Below, in pieces: positions 9,183 through 16,618 of a stretch of 20,916 nucleotides of DNA. The notes beneath the pieces are model-generated. The model was given only the letters and a program-made list of their open reading frames with translations, was not told where the DNA came from and searched no databases. Source of the stretch: a virus; the IMG/VR virus record IMGVR_UViG_3300006077_000048, positions 1 through 20,916 of that record; one strand, given 5' to 3'. The first letter of the stretch is position 1. Every line of letters starts with the position of its first letter. Both the position numbers and the translations under genes were made by a program.

Positions 9183-9671
9183 TTATTTTATTTTACCGCC
9201 TCCGCATTTCATTTTACCGCCTCCGCATTTCTTCTTATAAAGAATACCTCCAGACATCATATCTTCTTCATCCTTTCCATGTTTCCCTACAACTTGGCCT
9301 AAATGCTCTTTACCAACTAAGTTCTTAAGTTTGTACAACTTCTTCATTATAGTGGTTTTGACCATATCAATCTCCGCTGAAATATCGTTGAACCCTTTAA
9401 GGTCCGTTCTTTCCTTAGCCATATCTACCATAGGAAGTAGCTCACTTTCTAAATATTTAACAATATCAACTTCCTCTGGAATATTTCTTACAGGAATAGG
9501 TACTTTTCCTCTGGCTAACCTCATTTCTGCTATAGCATCCTTATGATCATTTAAATCATCGTATAGCTCCTCCAACACCATGTGGCTCGACATGTTACTA
9601 GCCTGTAAATGCTCTATCCAACATATATCACTAGCTCTGAATAATTCTCCTATAAATTCTCCGCAATTCAT
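9183..9671 (-). CDS. Small virion-region protein with a duplicated Cys-Gly-Lys tail (162 aa)
   Basis: A mostly helical 162-residue protein is the first gene of the leftmost transcription unit. Its N-terminal half has Cys3, Cys17 and a long acidic helical stretch (LEELYDDLNDHKDAIAEMRL). The middle is helical too (VKYLESELLPMVDMAKERTD). The C-terminus is unusual: after residue 145 it reads KKKCGGGKMKCGGGKIK, in which a KCGGGK unit occurs twice, encoded by an exact 21-bp tandem repeat. Such a tail could bind metal or nucleic acid, form disulfides in the virion, or be a flexible anchor; none of these is shown. I do not recognise the family. The start is set by the ATG at 9671, which lies 15 bp downstream of a promoter-like element. 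Confidence 0.75.
   Translation of the reverse strand: MNCGEFIGELFRASDICWIEHLQASNMSSHMVLEELYDDLNDHKDAIAEMRLARGKVPIPVRNIPEEVDIVKYLESELLPMVDMAKERTDLKGFNDISAEIDMVKTTIMKKLYKLKNLVGKEHLGQVVGKHGKDEEDMMSGGILYKKKCGGGKMKCGGGKIK
9190..9231. repeat. Exact 21-bp direct tandem repeat (2 copies)
   Basis: Two adjacent, identical 21-bp copies lie at 9190-9210 and 9211-9231, inside the 3' end of the 162-residue gene. Each begins attttaccg and ends gcatttc on the plus strand. As 21 is a multiple of 3, each copy adds one KCGGGK(M/I) unit to the protein tail without shifting the frame. Identity at every base suggests a recent duplication or slippage. Confidence 0.93.
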
Positions 9672-9686
9672 ATCTTTATTTTTTAA

Positions 9687-9708
9687 TATTACTAATTAAT
9701 AATAAGAA
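9687..9708 (-). promoter_or_regulatory. Promoter-like element before the 162-aa gene
   Basis: On the minus strand this begins TTCTTATTATTAATTAG and lies 15 bp before the ATG at 9671. It shares TTCTTAT plus an A/T-rich core with elements before the GroES-like gene (19547-19568) and the scaffold gene (14914-14935). It sits just downstream of a terminator, where a new transcript would have to start, and a TTTGG (a possible Bacteroidota-type -33 box) lies shortly upstream. The promoter role is inferred. Confidence 0.4.
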
Positions 9709-9719
9709 CTTATGCCAAA

Positions 9720-9750
9720 TAAAAAAAGCCCCCGTTATGGGAGCTTCTTT
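9720..9750 (-). terminator. Intrinsic terminator after the 284-aa gene
   Basis: On the minus strand, AAGCTCCC and GGGGGCTT form a stem of about 8 bp (one G-U pair) with the 5-nt loop ATAAC, followed at once by a run of T residues. It begins 24 bp after the stop codon of the 284-residue gene. This is a textbook Rho-independent terminator and should end that transcript. Confidence 0.9.
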
Positions 9751-9774
9751 AAATCTTTACAATAAATGCATCTA

Positions 9775-10629
9775 TTATGCTATAAACGCATCAAGTATAG
9801 TAGCTAATGCTGAACTAGCGTCATTAGCGTAAATAACGTAATGAGTTGGCTTAGAGCTCATCTTAGCACTTACGTAAGAATGATCTACATACTCATGAGA
9901 TTCCCATCCTTCATCAGCATCTTCACCGTCAAAGTCAAACATGTAAGTTTTGTAAGAACCTCTTACATCAATTCCTTGAGAGTTACCTCCGTGAGATTGT
10001 GCATAAGGCATAACGTTCTCTTTTGTACCAAATCTTCTAGACTCCTCAAGCCATTTACCAAGACCTACTCCTTCGTTTCCTTCTTTCGTTACAGTTCCTT
10101 CAAGATCTACGAAACAGTTATCAGCCCCAGTACACTTAGCAGCTCTTTTAAGTTTTACAGCTTTGATGTAGTTATCCTCAAAACCAGGTAGTATTTTTAT
10201 ATCAATACTTCCTTTTCCGTCTTCAACTATAAAAGTCCACTCGCTTTGCATGTTTCTAGCAACAAAACTAGCGAAGCCTTCACTAATAGCAAGTGATATA
10301 GCATCAGCATCAATACCATTTAATTTTGCAGATTGGAATACAATCTTCTTTCCGTGCATAAGGAAATCTCTAGCTTGAGAGCTCTTCTCTCTAAATGTTC
10401 TCACATCTATAGATACGTCTACAGCGTCTCCTACTACTAGTCCATCAGGAACTTTTTTTATAGCCCAAGAACTTTCTTCTCCTTCTGCTACATGAGAATC
10501 GATTTGCTTTTTGTTAGTTAATTGACCTGGTTTAAATTTTCCGTAACCTTCTATTACAAGATCTTTTCCGGCAATGTAAACACCTTTGTCCGAGTTTAAT
10601 ACAACTTCTTTGTACCCTAAATTAAACAT
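9775..10629 (-). CDS. Single-gene-unit virion protein candidate (284 aa)
   Basis: A 284-residue, probably beta-rich protein with one close Cys pair (CTGADNC, about residues 167-173). The N-terminus (FNLGYKEVVLNSDKGVYIAG) alternates short strands and glycine turns. The middle contains SIDVRTFREKSSQARDFLMHGKK, and the C-terminus is helical (NDASSALATILDAFIA). No catalytic motif, signal peptide or membrane span is present. It stands alone between a 94-nt structured leader and a strong terminator, an arrangement expected for a product made in large amounts. An auxiliary capsid (decoration) protein or other high-copy virion protein is a reasonable inference from that and from its place downstream of the capsid gene. 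I do not firmly recognise the family. Confidence 0.78.
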   Translation of the reverse strand: MFNLGYKEVVLNSDKGVYIAGKDLVIEGYGKFKPGQLTNKKQIDSHVAEGEESSWAIKKVPDGLVVGDAVDVSIDVRTFREKSSQARDFLMHGKKIVFQSAKLNGIDADAISLAISEGFASFVARNMQSEWTFIVEDGKGSIDIKILPGFEDNYIKAVKLKRAAKCTGADNCFVDLEGTVTKEGNEGVGLGKWLEESRRFGTKENVMPYAQSHGGNSQGIDVRGSYKTYMFDFDGEDADEGWESHEYVDHSYVSAKMSSKPTHYVIYANDASSALATILDAFIA

Positions 10630-10644
10630 AGTTTTTAATTTTTA

Positions 10645-10716
10645 GTTTGTCCGGCATACCAGCTACGTCCGAACGGTTTATATAAAATATGCGAAAGGAG
10701 CTGGAATCCCCTCCGC
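10645..10716 (-). promoter_or_regulatory. Structured leader upstream of the 284-aa gene
   Basis: The 94-nt gap between the connector gene and the 284-residue gene is unusually long for this region. On the minus strand one hairpin (10691-10716) pairs GCGGAGGGG with TCCTTTCGC across 9 bp, three of them G-U. A second hairpin (CGG-A-CGTA with TATGCCG) lies at about 10651-10671. A CCAGCT/AGCTGG pair (10659-10664 with 10699-10704) could form instead of either. The first hairpin starts 7 nt after the upstream stop and lacks a T-run, so it is not a normal terminator. RNA processing, mRNA stabilisation or a regulatory switch are possible. Confidence 0.4.
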
Positions 10717-10723
10717 TTTACTT

Positions 10724-11434
10724 TTACTGGCCTCCAAAGGCCTGTATAGACTGATTAACTGCAGGATTAACACTAACTCTAGGATCTCCTGCTTGCTCTA
10801 ATATAAACACTAATGTTTGATTTAGTATCTCTGTTATTACATAATCCTCGAATTCTATTTCATCTGTGGTATCGTCCACAGTCAATAGGTCCTTAGCTTC
10901 CATACTTATTTTTTCTGGATTCTTAAGGTATTCAACTTCTACTTTATCTATAGAAAAATCTTCTGATTTATCGCCAGTGATTACTTCTAATACCCCTCCC
11001 CTTATATCATAATAAGGTCTATAAAATTTAGGCTCTAAAAAAGTGTTATTTAGTATAGCTGTCTTCCTGTCTGCTGTCATTCTTTTAGCAGCATACTTTT
11101 TTACTGTGCCGTCTTTTTGCTCACATCCTACTTCAAAAGCTCCGGCATTCTTTTTGATAGTTACAACACAATTCAATAAGTGCCTGTATGGATGATTTAA
11201 CGACTTTAGTTCAGCTTCTTGAGAATCGTTTAAAGCGACAGTCTCTGGTCCCTTTCTTAAATCCTTAAGGTCATCACCTAACTGTTGAGTGGTATCATAT
11301 TGATTATATCTCGTATTTGCATACCAATTAATAGCCTTATTAGCATAATATAGGAAATCCTCGACATATAACGCCGAGGCTTCCTCTTTATTTAACTCTA
11401 TTAATACATTACGATAAAACTCTCTTACAGTCAT
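10724..11434 (-). CDS. Probable head-tail connector / tail ring protein (236 aa)
   Basis: The 236-residue product opens with helices of the connector type: MTVREFYRNVLIELNKEEAS, then a segment containing EDFLYYANKAINWYANTRYN (about residues 25-44). This resembles the N-terminal helical bundle of proteins that dock under the portal (P22 gp4-like tail accessory factors and a conserved crAss-like ring protein). The middle is a beta-rich domain with one close pair of charged strands (VVTIKKNAGAFEVGCEQ). The C-terminal part is acidic, followed by the helix TEILNQTLVFILEQAGD. The gene starts 4 nt after the previous stop. The connector role is inferred from this pattern and from its position between the capsid gene and the other ring-type genes. 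Confidence 0.78.
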   Translation of the reverse strand: MTVREFYRNVLIELNKEEASALYVEDFLYYANKAINWYANTRYNQYDTTQQLGDDLKDLRKGPETVALNDSQEAELKSLNHPYRHLLNCVVTIKKNAGAFEVGCEQKDGTVKKYAAKRMTADRKTAILNNTFLEPKFYRPYYDIRGGVLEVITGDKSEDFSIDKVEVEYLKNPEKISMEAKDLLTVDDTTDEIEFEDYVITEILNQTLVFILEQAGDPRVSVNPAVNQSIQAFGGQ

Positions 11435-11438
11435 GTTA

Positions 11439-12281
11439 TTATTTGTCTTTCTTAGCAGCTTTAGCAGCTCTTGCCTTAGCTAGATTATCTGGTGCCTCTT
11501 TACCTTTTCCTTCCTTAGGATAAATAGCTCCTTCAATCTCTTTTACGACAGCTACATTTAAAGGATTACCTAGATACTCTATAGTAAGTTCCTCTGTTGT
11601 ACCCATTAAGATGTTATTGTATTTATATACAAATCCGTCAAACTTAATAACGTCTTTATCAATTCCATGATATAACATTAATTTAAGAGAAATGTTTGCA
11701 TTCTCATACACATCCTTAATTTCGTGTCTTCTGTTTCTGTCTTTTGCGGCAGTCATTAAATATTCTTTAACGTCTGAGATAGGTTGCCCTGTCATATCGA
11801 TTCCTAAAAGTCTTACTCTATTATAAAGGTTAACTTCAGTATCGCCCATTATTTTATTTAATAAATCCATCTCCTCCTGCATACTATCAAGTCTTTTTCT
11901 AGACTCAACTCCTGGTCTAAATACATAGAACCATGCCTCGCTTAATCCTGTTCCCTGAGCTGATTCAAAATCATTTGCAATATGTCTTGAATGCTTCACC
12001 CATTCCCAGTCTGCTGCATCTTGAGGATCATTTAAATTAAATGTTAGTCCATCTTTTATGGTAATTGAAGAAGAAACTTCAGGAGTATATCCTCTCTTCA
12101 TCTTCTCTACTTCAGATATGTTAGTTTCTATACCTTGATATCTGCCATTAAGTGCACTTTTAGTAGGCTGTAATTTCATCTTTGCCTCCTTGCTGAAAAT
12201 TGATTTTATAATTATAATCTTATCTTCAGGTGTACCGTTGCTCACTTGAGCATCAGTTAAATTGTCTAATTTTTGTGTCAT
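11439..12281 (-). CDS. Conserved-position protein after the capsid gene, function unknown (280 aa)
   Basis: A 280-residue soluble protein with mixed helical and beta content. The N-terminal 60 residues are polar. A central segment holds WEWVKHSRHIANDFESAQGTG and a helical region with paired charges (RKRLDSMQEEMDLLNKIMGD). The C-terminus ends in a low-complexity basic tail (LAKARAAKAAKKDK). No enzymatic signature was found. The gene begins about 21 bp after the terminator that closes the capsid gene, so it must depend on read-through or on an overlapping promoter. A minor head or head-completion protein is plausible by position only. I do not recognise the family. Confidence 0.75.
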   Translation of the reverse strand: MTQKLDNLTDAQVSNGTPEDKIIIIKSIFSKEAKMKLQPTKSALNGRYQGIETNISEVEKMKRGYTPEVSSSITIKDGLTFNLNDPQDAADWEWVKHSRHIANDFESAQGTGLSEAWFYVFRPGVESRKRLDSMQEEMDLLNKIMGDTEVNLYNRVRLLGIDMTGQPISDVKEYLMTAAKDRNRRHEIKDVYENANISLKLMLYHGIDKDVIKFDGFVYKYNNILMGTTEELTIEYLGNPLNVAVVKEIEGAIYPKEGKGKEAPDNLAKARAAKAAKKDK

Positions 12282-12302
12282 TGTCTTATTATCATTAACT
12301 AT

Positions 12303-12332
12303 TAAAAAACCCCACCCAACATGAGTGGGGCT
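12303..12332 (-). terminator. Intrinsic terminator after the major capsid gene
   Basis: On the minus strand CCCCAC and GTGGGG form a 6-bp G/C stem, extendable by weaker pairs, with a 9-nt loop, followed by six T residues. It starts 22 bp after the capsid stop codon. Because no clear promoter lies between it and the next ATG (12281), it may act as a partial terminator that lets capsid mRNA exceed downstream mRNA. Confidence 0.85.
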
Positions 12333-12354
12333 CTAAATATACTAAATATTCATA

Positions 12355-13758
12355 TTAAAATGAAATAGATTCAGTGATTATCGCTGCTTTGTAAGGATTA
12401 AATACAACAGCTCCACTATATCCTAATAGGTGGTAAGAACTACCGTGGATAGAAGTAGCAATCTGTCCGCTCTCACGTCCTGTTTGTCCACCCATACCGT
12501 TTAAAGTTCCACTTAACATTTCAGCTCCGTCAAGAGTGAATGTTGCCAAGTTAGGTCTTCCAGTAGAAATATCTGGACTCATATCGATACAGAAACCGTA
12601 TCCGTAGTCAGGATATTCTTGAGAAAGCGATCTATCTACTACAAAAGAGATAGTGTTTCCTTGGAAAGTGTAAGTATCAAACTGAGCTCCAACTTTTACC
12701 TTAGAGTTAGATTGCTTAGACCAGAAGTAAGAACCGTCTGCTGGAGAGATAAATCTCAAGTCAGATTTCATTACTTTACCAACTTGGAACCATAATCTTT
12801 CATTCACAACGAATGCATAAGAGTTTCCAATTGGTGTGTCTGATTTTTCAACCATAGCAGCTATGATATCTTCAAATAAATCTGTAGTTAATACAGAGTA
12901 AGAGAATTTGTCACAATATCTTTCGATCTGAGCTATAATACCATCTCCGATTGGAATATCTCTACCCTTCTCGTCTTGCATCATACATTTACCGTTCTCG
13001 TCAAAGTTTGACTGACCGAATAACATGTGCTGCTCTCTAGATACTAAGTAAGAATCCATACATTCTTTCTCCTTAGTATTCATTTTAGCATACTGCTCAC
13101 CATCTTTACCTTTACCCATGTCGATGAAAACATCTTCCATAAGTGCATAGTCACCAGAGAAGTCTACAGAAGCCCTATGTCTAGATAGATAATTTCTATG
13201 TTTCTCAGTGTTTGAGATATACTTGATGTAACCTCTTTCAGAAAGTTCTGGATGGTAGTTAGATCTATATCTTGTGATACGTCCTTTCTTTACAAATTCA
13301 GCTATAACAGGCTTAGATTTGTCAGATGATACTAACATAACCATGTGCTTCCATCTGTTATCCAATTCCTTTTTTGGTGGAGCAACAACCATAAGCGTTT
13401 GCTTATTCTCAAGAACCATAGTATCGTTCTTATCGTAATATTTCTCTGCTAAATAAAGAGGGAAAATTCCGCCTAAAACAGGAGTAGCATCTTCAACGAT
13501 CTTTACCTTTCTGATAAAGTTCACTTTGATATCCCATTCGATAGTCATTGAGTTAATTGGTGTAAATGCGTCACCACCTTTTTTCTTTGTATAAACGTTT
13601 CTCAAAGCCTCAGTAAGGTTTGAAATCGCTAATCCAGGGTACATAGTTACTACTTGTCCCATCTTGTGAGGCTTCTTGCCTAACAATGTTCCAAAGTTTT
13701 GGACTGTCTTTGTATTCGAAACATTCTCCAAAACCGTGTGTCTGTCTACTATTCTCAT
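12355..13758 (-). CDS. Major capsid protein, HK97-fold, crAss-like
   Basis: This 467-residue protein would form the icosahedral shell. The C-terminal half matches the pattern I know from crAss-like capsid proteins: SYAFVVNERLWFQVGKVM; then FQGNTISFVVDRSLSQEYPD; then a GYGFCIDMSPDISTGRP segment; then FTLDGAEMLSGTLNGMGG; and a final LGYSGAVVFNPYKAAII. The N-terminal third carries a basic loop region (NVYTKKKGG) and an elongated strand segment (MTIEWDIKVNFIRKVKI), consistent with an HK97 N-arm and E-loop. The gene follows the probable scaffold by 27 bp of A/T-rich DNA and is closed by a terminator, an order usual for phage capsid operons. The leader has no Shine-Dalgarno sequence. I see no protease gene beside it, so how the scaffold is removed is unclear. 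Confidence 0.88.
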   Translation of the reverse strand: MRIVDRHTVLENVSNTKTVQNFGTLLGKKPHKMGQVVTMYPGLAISNLTEALRNVYTKKKGGDAFTPINSMTIEWDIKVNFIRKVKIVEDATPVLGGIFPLYLAEKYYDKNDTMVLENKQTLMVVAPPKKELDNRWKHMVMLVSSDKSKPVIAEFVKKGRITRYRSNYHPELSERGYIKYISNTEKHRNYLSRHRASVDFSGDYALMEDVFIDMGKGKDGEQYAKMNTKEKECMDSYLVSREQHMLFGQSNFDENGKCMMQDEKGRDIPIGDGIIAQIERYCDKFSYSVLTTDLFEDIIAAMVEKSDTPIGNSYAFVVNERLWFQVGKVMKSDLRFISPADGSYFWSKQSNSKVKVGAQFDTYTFQGNTISFVVDRSLSQEYPDYGYGFCIDMSPDISTGRPNLATFTLDGAEMLSGTLNGMGGQTGRESGQIATSIHGSSYHLLGYSGAVVFNPYKAAIITESISF

Positions 13759-13785
13759 AGTTCTCTAAAATTTAATTATTAATTA

Positions 13786-14892
13786 TTAATCGTCCCACAG
13801 TGCATCAATACTGTCATCTTTCTTATTACCTGAACTATCTACAGTACTTCTGCCAGGTCTTGGTATAACATTATTCCTTGCCATTCCTCTAGTAGTTGAA
13901 GGTGCTCCGTCTAATACGTCTGCTCTCCCTCTCTTATAAGATTCTGATTCTCTACGCTTCCAGTATTTATCAACATTATCTAAGTAACTTTCACCATATT
14001 TCATAAACCACGCTGCCTTAAACAGCTGCTCTGGATCGCTAAACATTTCTTCCATTATTAACGGGTCTCCCTGTTCGTTAATTTCTAATAAACTGTGTAA
14101 CACTTCATTTTTCATTTGGTCATTAATCTCAGCTCCTCCTATATTGTCTATATTCTCAACAGCTTCCACAATCTGGTATCTGTCAGCTTCAATTAATTCA
14201 TTTTGCTCTTGGGCACGCGCTCTAAGATTATTATTATACTCTTCTTGTTGAGCGTGCATATATTGCCCTCGTAGCTGTTCTGCCTGATGTCTAAATAGCT
14301 CAGGATTTCTTTGCTGATTCTCTAAAGCTTCAAGTGCCTGATCTTCAGACATCTCTGGACTTACTTCTCTCAGCCATTTCATATAAATAGCATCGTCAGG
14401 CATATCTGTGTAATCTATTCCTATAGAATCTCTTACAGTAAGACTTTGTCTAACTTGGTTATTTATTAATGATCCTATATAATCTTCTACAGACATCTCA
14501 GAATTACGAATATCATTTAAAAGATTTATTTCAGTCTCATCTAAATCATAATCTTCTTCGATACTAGGTCTAGCTTCTGAAGCTAAAGACTGTAGTACAT
14601 TATACTGCTCATCAGGTGGCAAGCTATTGAAGTCAGTGAATTCACCGTCTTCGTACTGAATTCTACCTCCTATGATACCATAGTCAGATAGATATCTTTC
14701 TACACCTGATAATTCTTCTTCTGAAGGCTCTTCTCCCGAAGGCTCCTCACCTGAAGGTTCATCCTCATTATAAGGATCTTCTTGTATTGGGTCATTAATA
14801 GGATCATCTCCTATGTCATTTCCTCCTACATCTTGTGACACTTCATTTGAATCATCAAACAAATCGTCAGTAGTCATTTCATTTTCTTCCAT
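13786..14892 (-). CDS. Probable capsid scaffolding protein (368 aa)
   Basis: An acidic, mostly helical protein sits immediately before the major capsid gene, which is the usual place of a scaffold. The first 65 residues are extremely acidic and low in complexity, with imperfect repeats of EPSGE/EEPSGEE at about residues 45-63. The body contains long charged, glutamine-rich helices (MHAQQEEYNNNLRARAQEQN). The C-terminal 45 residues are basic and disordered-looking (TTRGMARNNVIPRPGR), followed by an acidic end, DDSIDALWDD. Scaffolds commonly bind the capsid protein through a basic C-terminal segment, and that may apply here. The sequence itself is not one I match to a family, so the role rests on composition and neighbourhood. 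A head-maturation protein is the alternative. Confidence 0.72.
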   Translation of the reverse strand: MEENEMTTDDLFDDSNEVSQDVGGNDIGDDPINDPIQEDPYNEDEPSGEEPSGEEPSEEELSGVERYLSDYGIIGGRIQYEDGEFTDFNSLPPDEQYNVLQSLASEARPSIEEDYDLDETEINLLNDIRNSEMSVEDYIGSLINNQVRQSLTVRDSIGIDYTDMPDDAIYMKWLREVSPEMSEDQALEALENQQRNPELFRHQAEQLRGQYMHAQQEEYNNNLRARAQEQNELIEADRYQIVEAVENIDNIGGAEINDQMKNEVLHSLLEINEQGDPLIMEEMFSDPEQLFKAAWFMKYGESYLDNVDKYWKRRESESYKRGRADVLDGAPSTTRGMARNNVIPRPGRSTVDSSGNKKDDSIDALWDD

Positions 14893-14913
14893 TTTAAAAA
14901 CATTTACATATTA

Positions 14914-14935
14914 ATCATCTTCCTATATATAAGAA
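14914..14935 (-). promoter_or_regulatory. Promoter-like element before the scaffold/capsid unit
   Basis: On the minus strand it reads TTCTTATATATAG followed by GAAGATGAT, ending 21 bp before the scaffold ATG. It matches the element before the GroES-like gene at 17 of 22 positions. Both are followed on the minus strand by an ATGTAAATG sequence closer to the gene. A TTTGGTTTG upstream could be a Bacteroidota-type -33 box. The promoter role is inferred. Confidence 0.45.
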
Positions 14936-14958
14936 AAAATAAGTACAAACCAAATACC

Positions 14959-15363
14959 TTATTTTCTTGTGTCTTGTGAACCAGTCCTCATTACCAACGT
15001 TAATGTGCCTTCTATGTATGCTCCTGTGCAATAAAAGTGGGCTGTCTCGTTCTTTTTCATTTTGAATCCTCTGAAGTTTATCTCATCTGTCAGTGAATAA
15101 TTACCATCAAATTTAATATCTGCATCTCCGCCAGAGATATTTTTTATATAAATCTCATGTAAAGAGTCCCCTGCCAGAGTTTCTCCATACCATTTATTTA
15201 TATTAGCTATGTCCGATTCTACCTTCCATAGTTGTATCGTATGACGTGATTTGAAATCAGGAGAGAAGCTCCCATTTATATAAACACTTTCACCGTCTAC
15301 TCCTACTTTTTCTCCTATGTCCTCATAATCGTTGAGGTTATCCATATAAATTCCTAATGACAT
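14959..15363 (-). CDS. Small beta-rich protein of unknown function (134 aa)
   Basis: A 134-residue protein whose start overlaps the end of the 89-residue gene by 10 nt (ATGTCATTAG), implying translational coupling. It looks like a single beta-sandwich: DGESVYINGSFSPDF, ESDIANINKWYGETL, HEIYIKNISGG and AHFYCTGAYIEGTLTLVMRT alternate strands and turns. It has one cysteine, no signal peptide and no membrane span. The family is not recognised. Compact beta-rich proteins in this part of phage genomes are often head decoration or fibre-tip proteins, but nothing in the sequence decides that. It is the last gene of the unit that begins with the GroES-like gene. Confidence 0.72.
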   Translation of the reverse strand: MSLGIYMDNLNDYEDIGEKVGVDGESVYINGSFSPDFKSRHTIQLWKVESDIANINKWYGETLAGDSLHEIYIKNISGGDADIKFDGNYSLTDEINFRGFKMKKNETAHFYCTGAYIEGTLTLVMRTGSQDTRK

Positions 15364-15623
15364 AATTTCTTTACTTTTTCTATTAATATTTTTAACGAAT
15401 AAACAATTCCTTCTATCTCCTCATTCTCTACGTAAGACATATTTAACTCCAACATATCTATGTATTCTAGATTAGCCAATAACCTAGTACTTATATTATA
15501 ATACCTATCGAAGAATATAGTATCACTGCTCACAGGTTCCTTTACAGAGATCATGTATTGTATCTCTCCTAAAGCTTTATAAGAGTTATTTACTACTTTT
15601 TGTATTTCTTTTAAATATATCAT
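15354..15623 (-). CDS. Small helical protein of unknown function (89 aa)
   Basis: An 89-residue, mostly helical protein that begins 3 nt after the previous stop and ends with TAG inside the start region of the next gene. Helical stretches are YLKEIQKVVNNSYKALGEI and IEGIVYSLKILIEKVKKLCH, with a single C-terminal cysteine. There are no charged clusters or recognisable motifs. The overlap on one side and very short spacing on the other support it as a real gene. It might be a small chaperone or assembly partner for the neighbouring 134-residue or 328-residue proteins, which is speculation from gene order. Confidence 0.72.
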   Translation of the reverse strand: MIYLKEIQKVVNNSYKALGEIQYMISVKEPVSSDTIFFDRYYNISTRLLANLEYIDMLELNMSYVENEEIEGIVYSLKILIEKVKKLCH

Positions 15624-15626
15624 GTC

Positions 15627-16613
15627 TTAGCATTTACCATTAATACCACAAGACTGTCTAGTAGATTCTACAACTATCTGAGCCTTCTTAAAGCTTCCCT
15701 CTTTAAATAGTATACAAGATGCTATCCTTTTTTGTTGAAGTTTTTGCCAATCCCCTATCTCACATAGATTATCACAATCATCAGAATACGAAGCATTCAC
15801 TTCTTTTATGCTGTCTATGATAGCCTTATTCAAATCTTTAGTCACTAGTAATTGAGAGTTCGCTACATGTCCTGGAGCATTTGATTCTATCCCGGTAAGA
15901 TTATTAGAAAAGAGTATAAATTCTTCGTATGTAATAGGCTCCAAAGCTTCCTTTTCCCCTATATAAGCTACACCGTTATCTCTTACATATACATTACTAG
16001 TTTTAATAGCTTTACCAACTACGCCATTACTAGAGTACATAGAACCTTTAACAACTTTGTTACCATTTTTAAGATTCTTAAATACCGCATATGTAGCAGT
16101 ATACCATCCATCATAATTTACTCTTTCATTAGATACATTCGGAGGATACTTTATGTTGTGTGGGTATGTGTGTCTCATTACTGTCATAGTAACGCTCCCA
16201 TCACATTGTGATACTACAGGTTTAAACTGTAATATATTAGCTTCACTTGTATAGTACGTTATATCTAAATTCTCAACTCCTGGAGGAAGTTCGGACATCT
16301 TTTCTGAAAATCCTTCTGGCTTATAAATAAACTCTGGAGTATTTGTTATCTCTAATAGTCCTTGCTCATCTAATACAACTGTAGAGTACAGAGAATTCCT
16401 TCCGTTTGTACCATTATATGTAAGATAAAATTTATAGCTTAGGTCTGCAGGATCAGCTCCTGGTATACTTAAGTAATTTATATTTTTATATGATATATGT
16501 AATGCACCATCAACGTCTTTAGCGTCAGCTGCCTGATCCTCGATATCATGTTTAAGTATATCATATGTAAGGGCCCCATGGGTGTCTTTAACGCATACTA
16601 ATGGTATATTCAT
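15627..16613 (-). CDS. Probable accessory virion protein with Cys-rich C-terminus (328 aa)
   Basis: A 328-residue protein starts 5 nt after the portal stop. The first two thirds look beta-rich (SYKFYLTYNGTNGRNSLYST, VTMTVMRHTYPHN, WYTATYAVFKNLKNGNK). The last 55 residues are different: DDCDNLCEIGDWQKLQQKRI, then a helix containing ASCILFKEGSFKKAQIVVE, ending in CGINGKC. This gives five cysteines near the end, including a CDNLC pair and a terminal CGINGKC pair. The 'C..C ... WQKLQQKRI ... F..G.f.KAQ..iE' pattern looks familiar from proteins of other Bacteroidota phages, though I cannot name the family. The cysteines could bind a metal or form disulfides. A head-fibre or portal-associated role is inferred from position. 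Confidence 0.75.
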   Translation of the reverse strand: MNIPLVCVKDTHGALTYDILKHDIEDQAADAKDVDGALHISYKNINYLSIPGADPADLSYKFYLTYNGTNGRNSLYSTVVLDEQGLLEITNTPEFIYKPEGFSEKMSELPPGVENLDITYYTSEANILQFKPVVSQCDGSVTMTVMRHTYPHNIKYPPNVSNERVNYDGWYTATYAVFKNLKNGNKVVKGSMYSSNGVVGKAIKTSNVYVRDNGVAYIGEKEALEPITYEEFILFSNNLTGIESNAPGHVANSQLLVTKDLNKAIIDSIKEVNASYSDDCDNLCEIGDWQKLQQKRIASCILFKEGSFKKAQIVVESTRQSCGINGKC

Positions 16614-16618
16614 CTTTA

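Noticed and set aside
9331-9546. Plus-strand open frame of 71 codons with a hydrophobic composition
   Set aside because: Antisense to the helical part of the 162-residue gene; runs of Leu/Ile/Ser arise from the complementary strand of charged helix codons.
9841-10191. Plus-strand open frame of 116 codons
   Set aside because: Antisense to the 284-residue gene, which has its own leader and terminator.
13759-13785. A/T-rich gap before the capsid gene considered as a promoter
   Set aside because: Only 27 bp of TTAAT-type sequence, lacking the TTCTTAT element and any clear -33 box; a shared transcript with the scaffold gene is simpler.
14725-14760. Short repeated DNA in the scaffold gene, considered as a possible regulatory or CRISPR-like repeat
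   Set aside because: The imperfect repeats are in frame and explained by the EPSGE-type protein repeats; there are no spacers.
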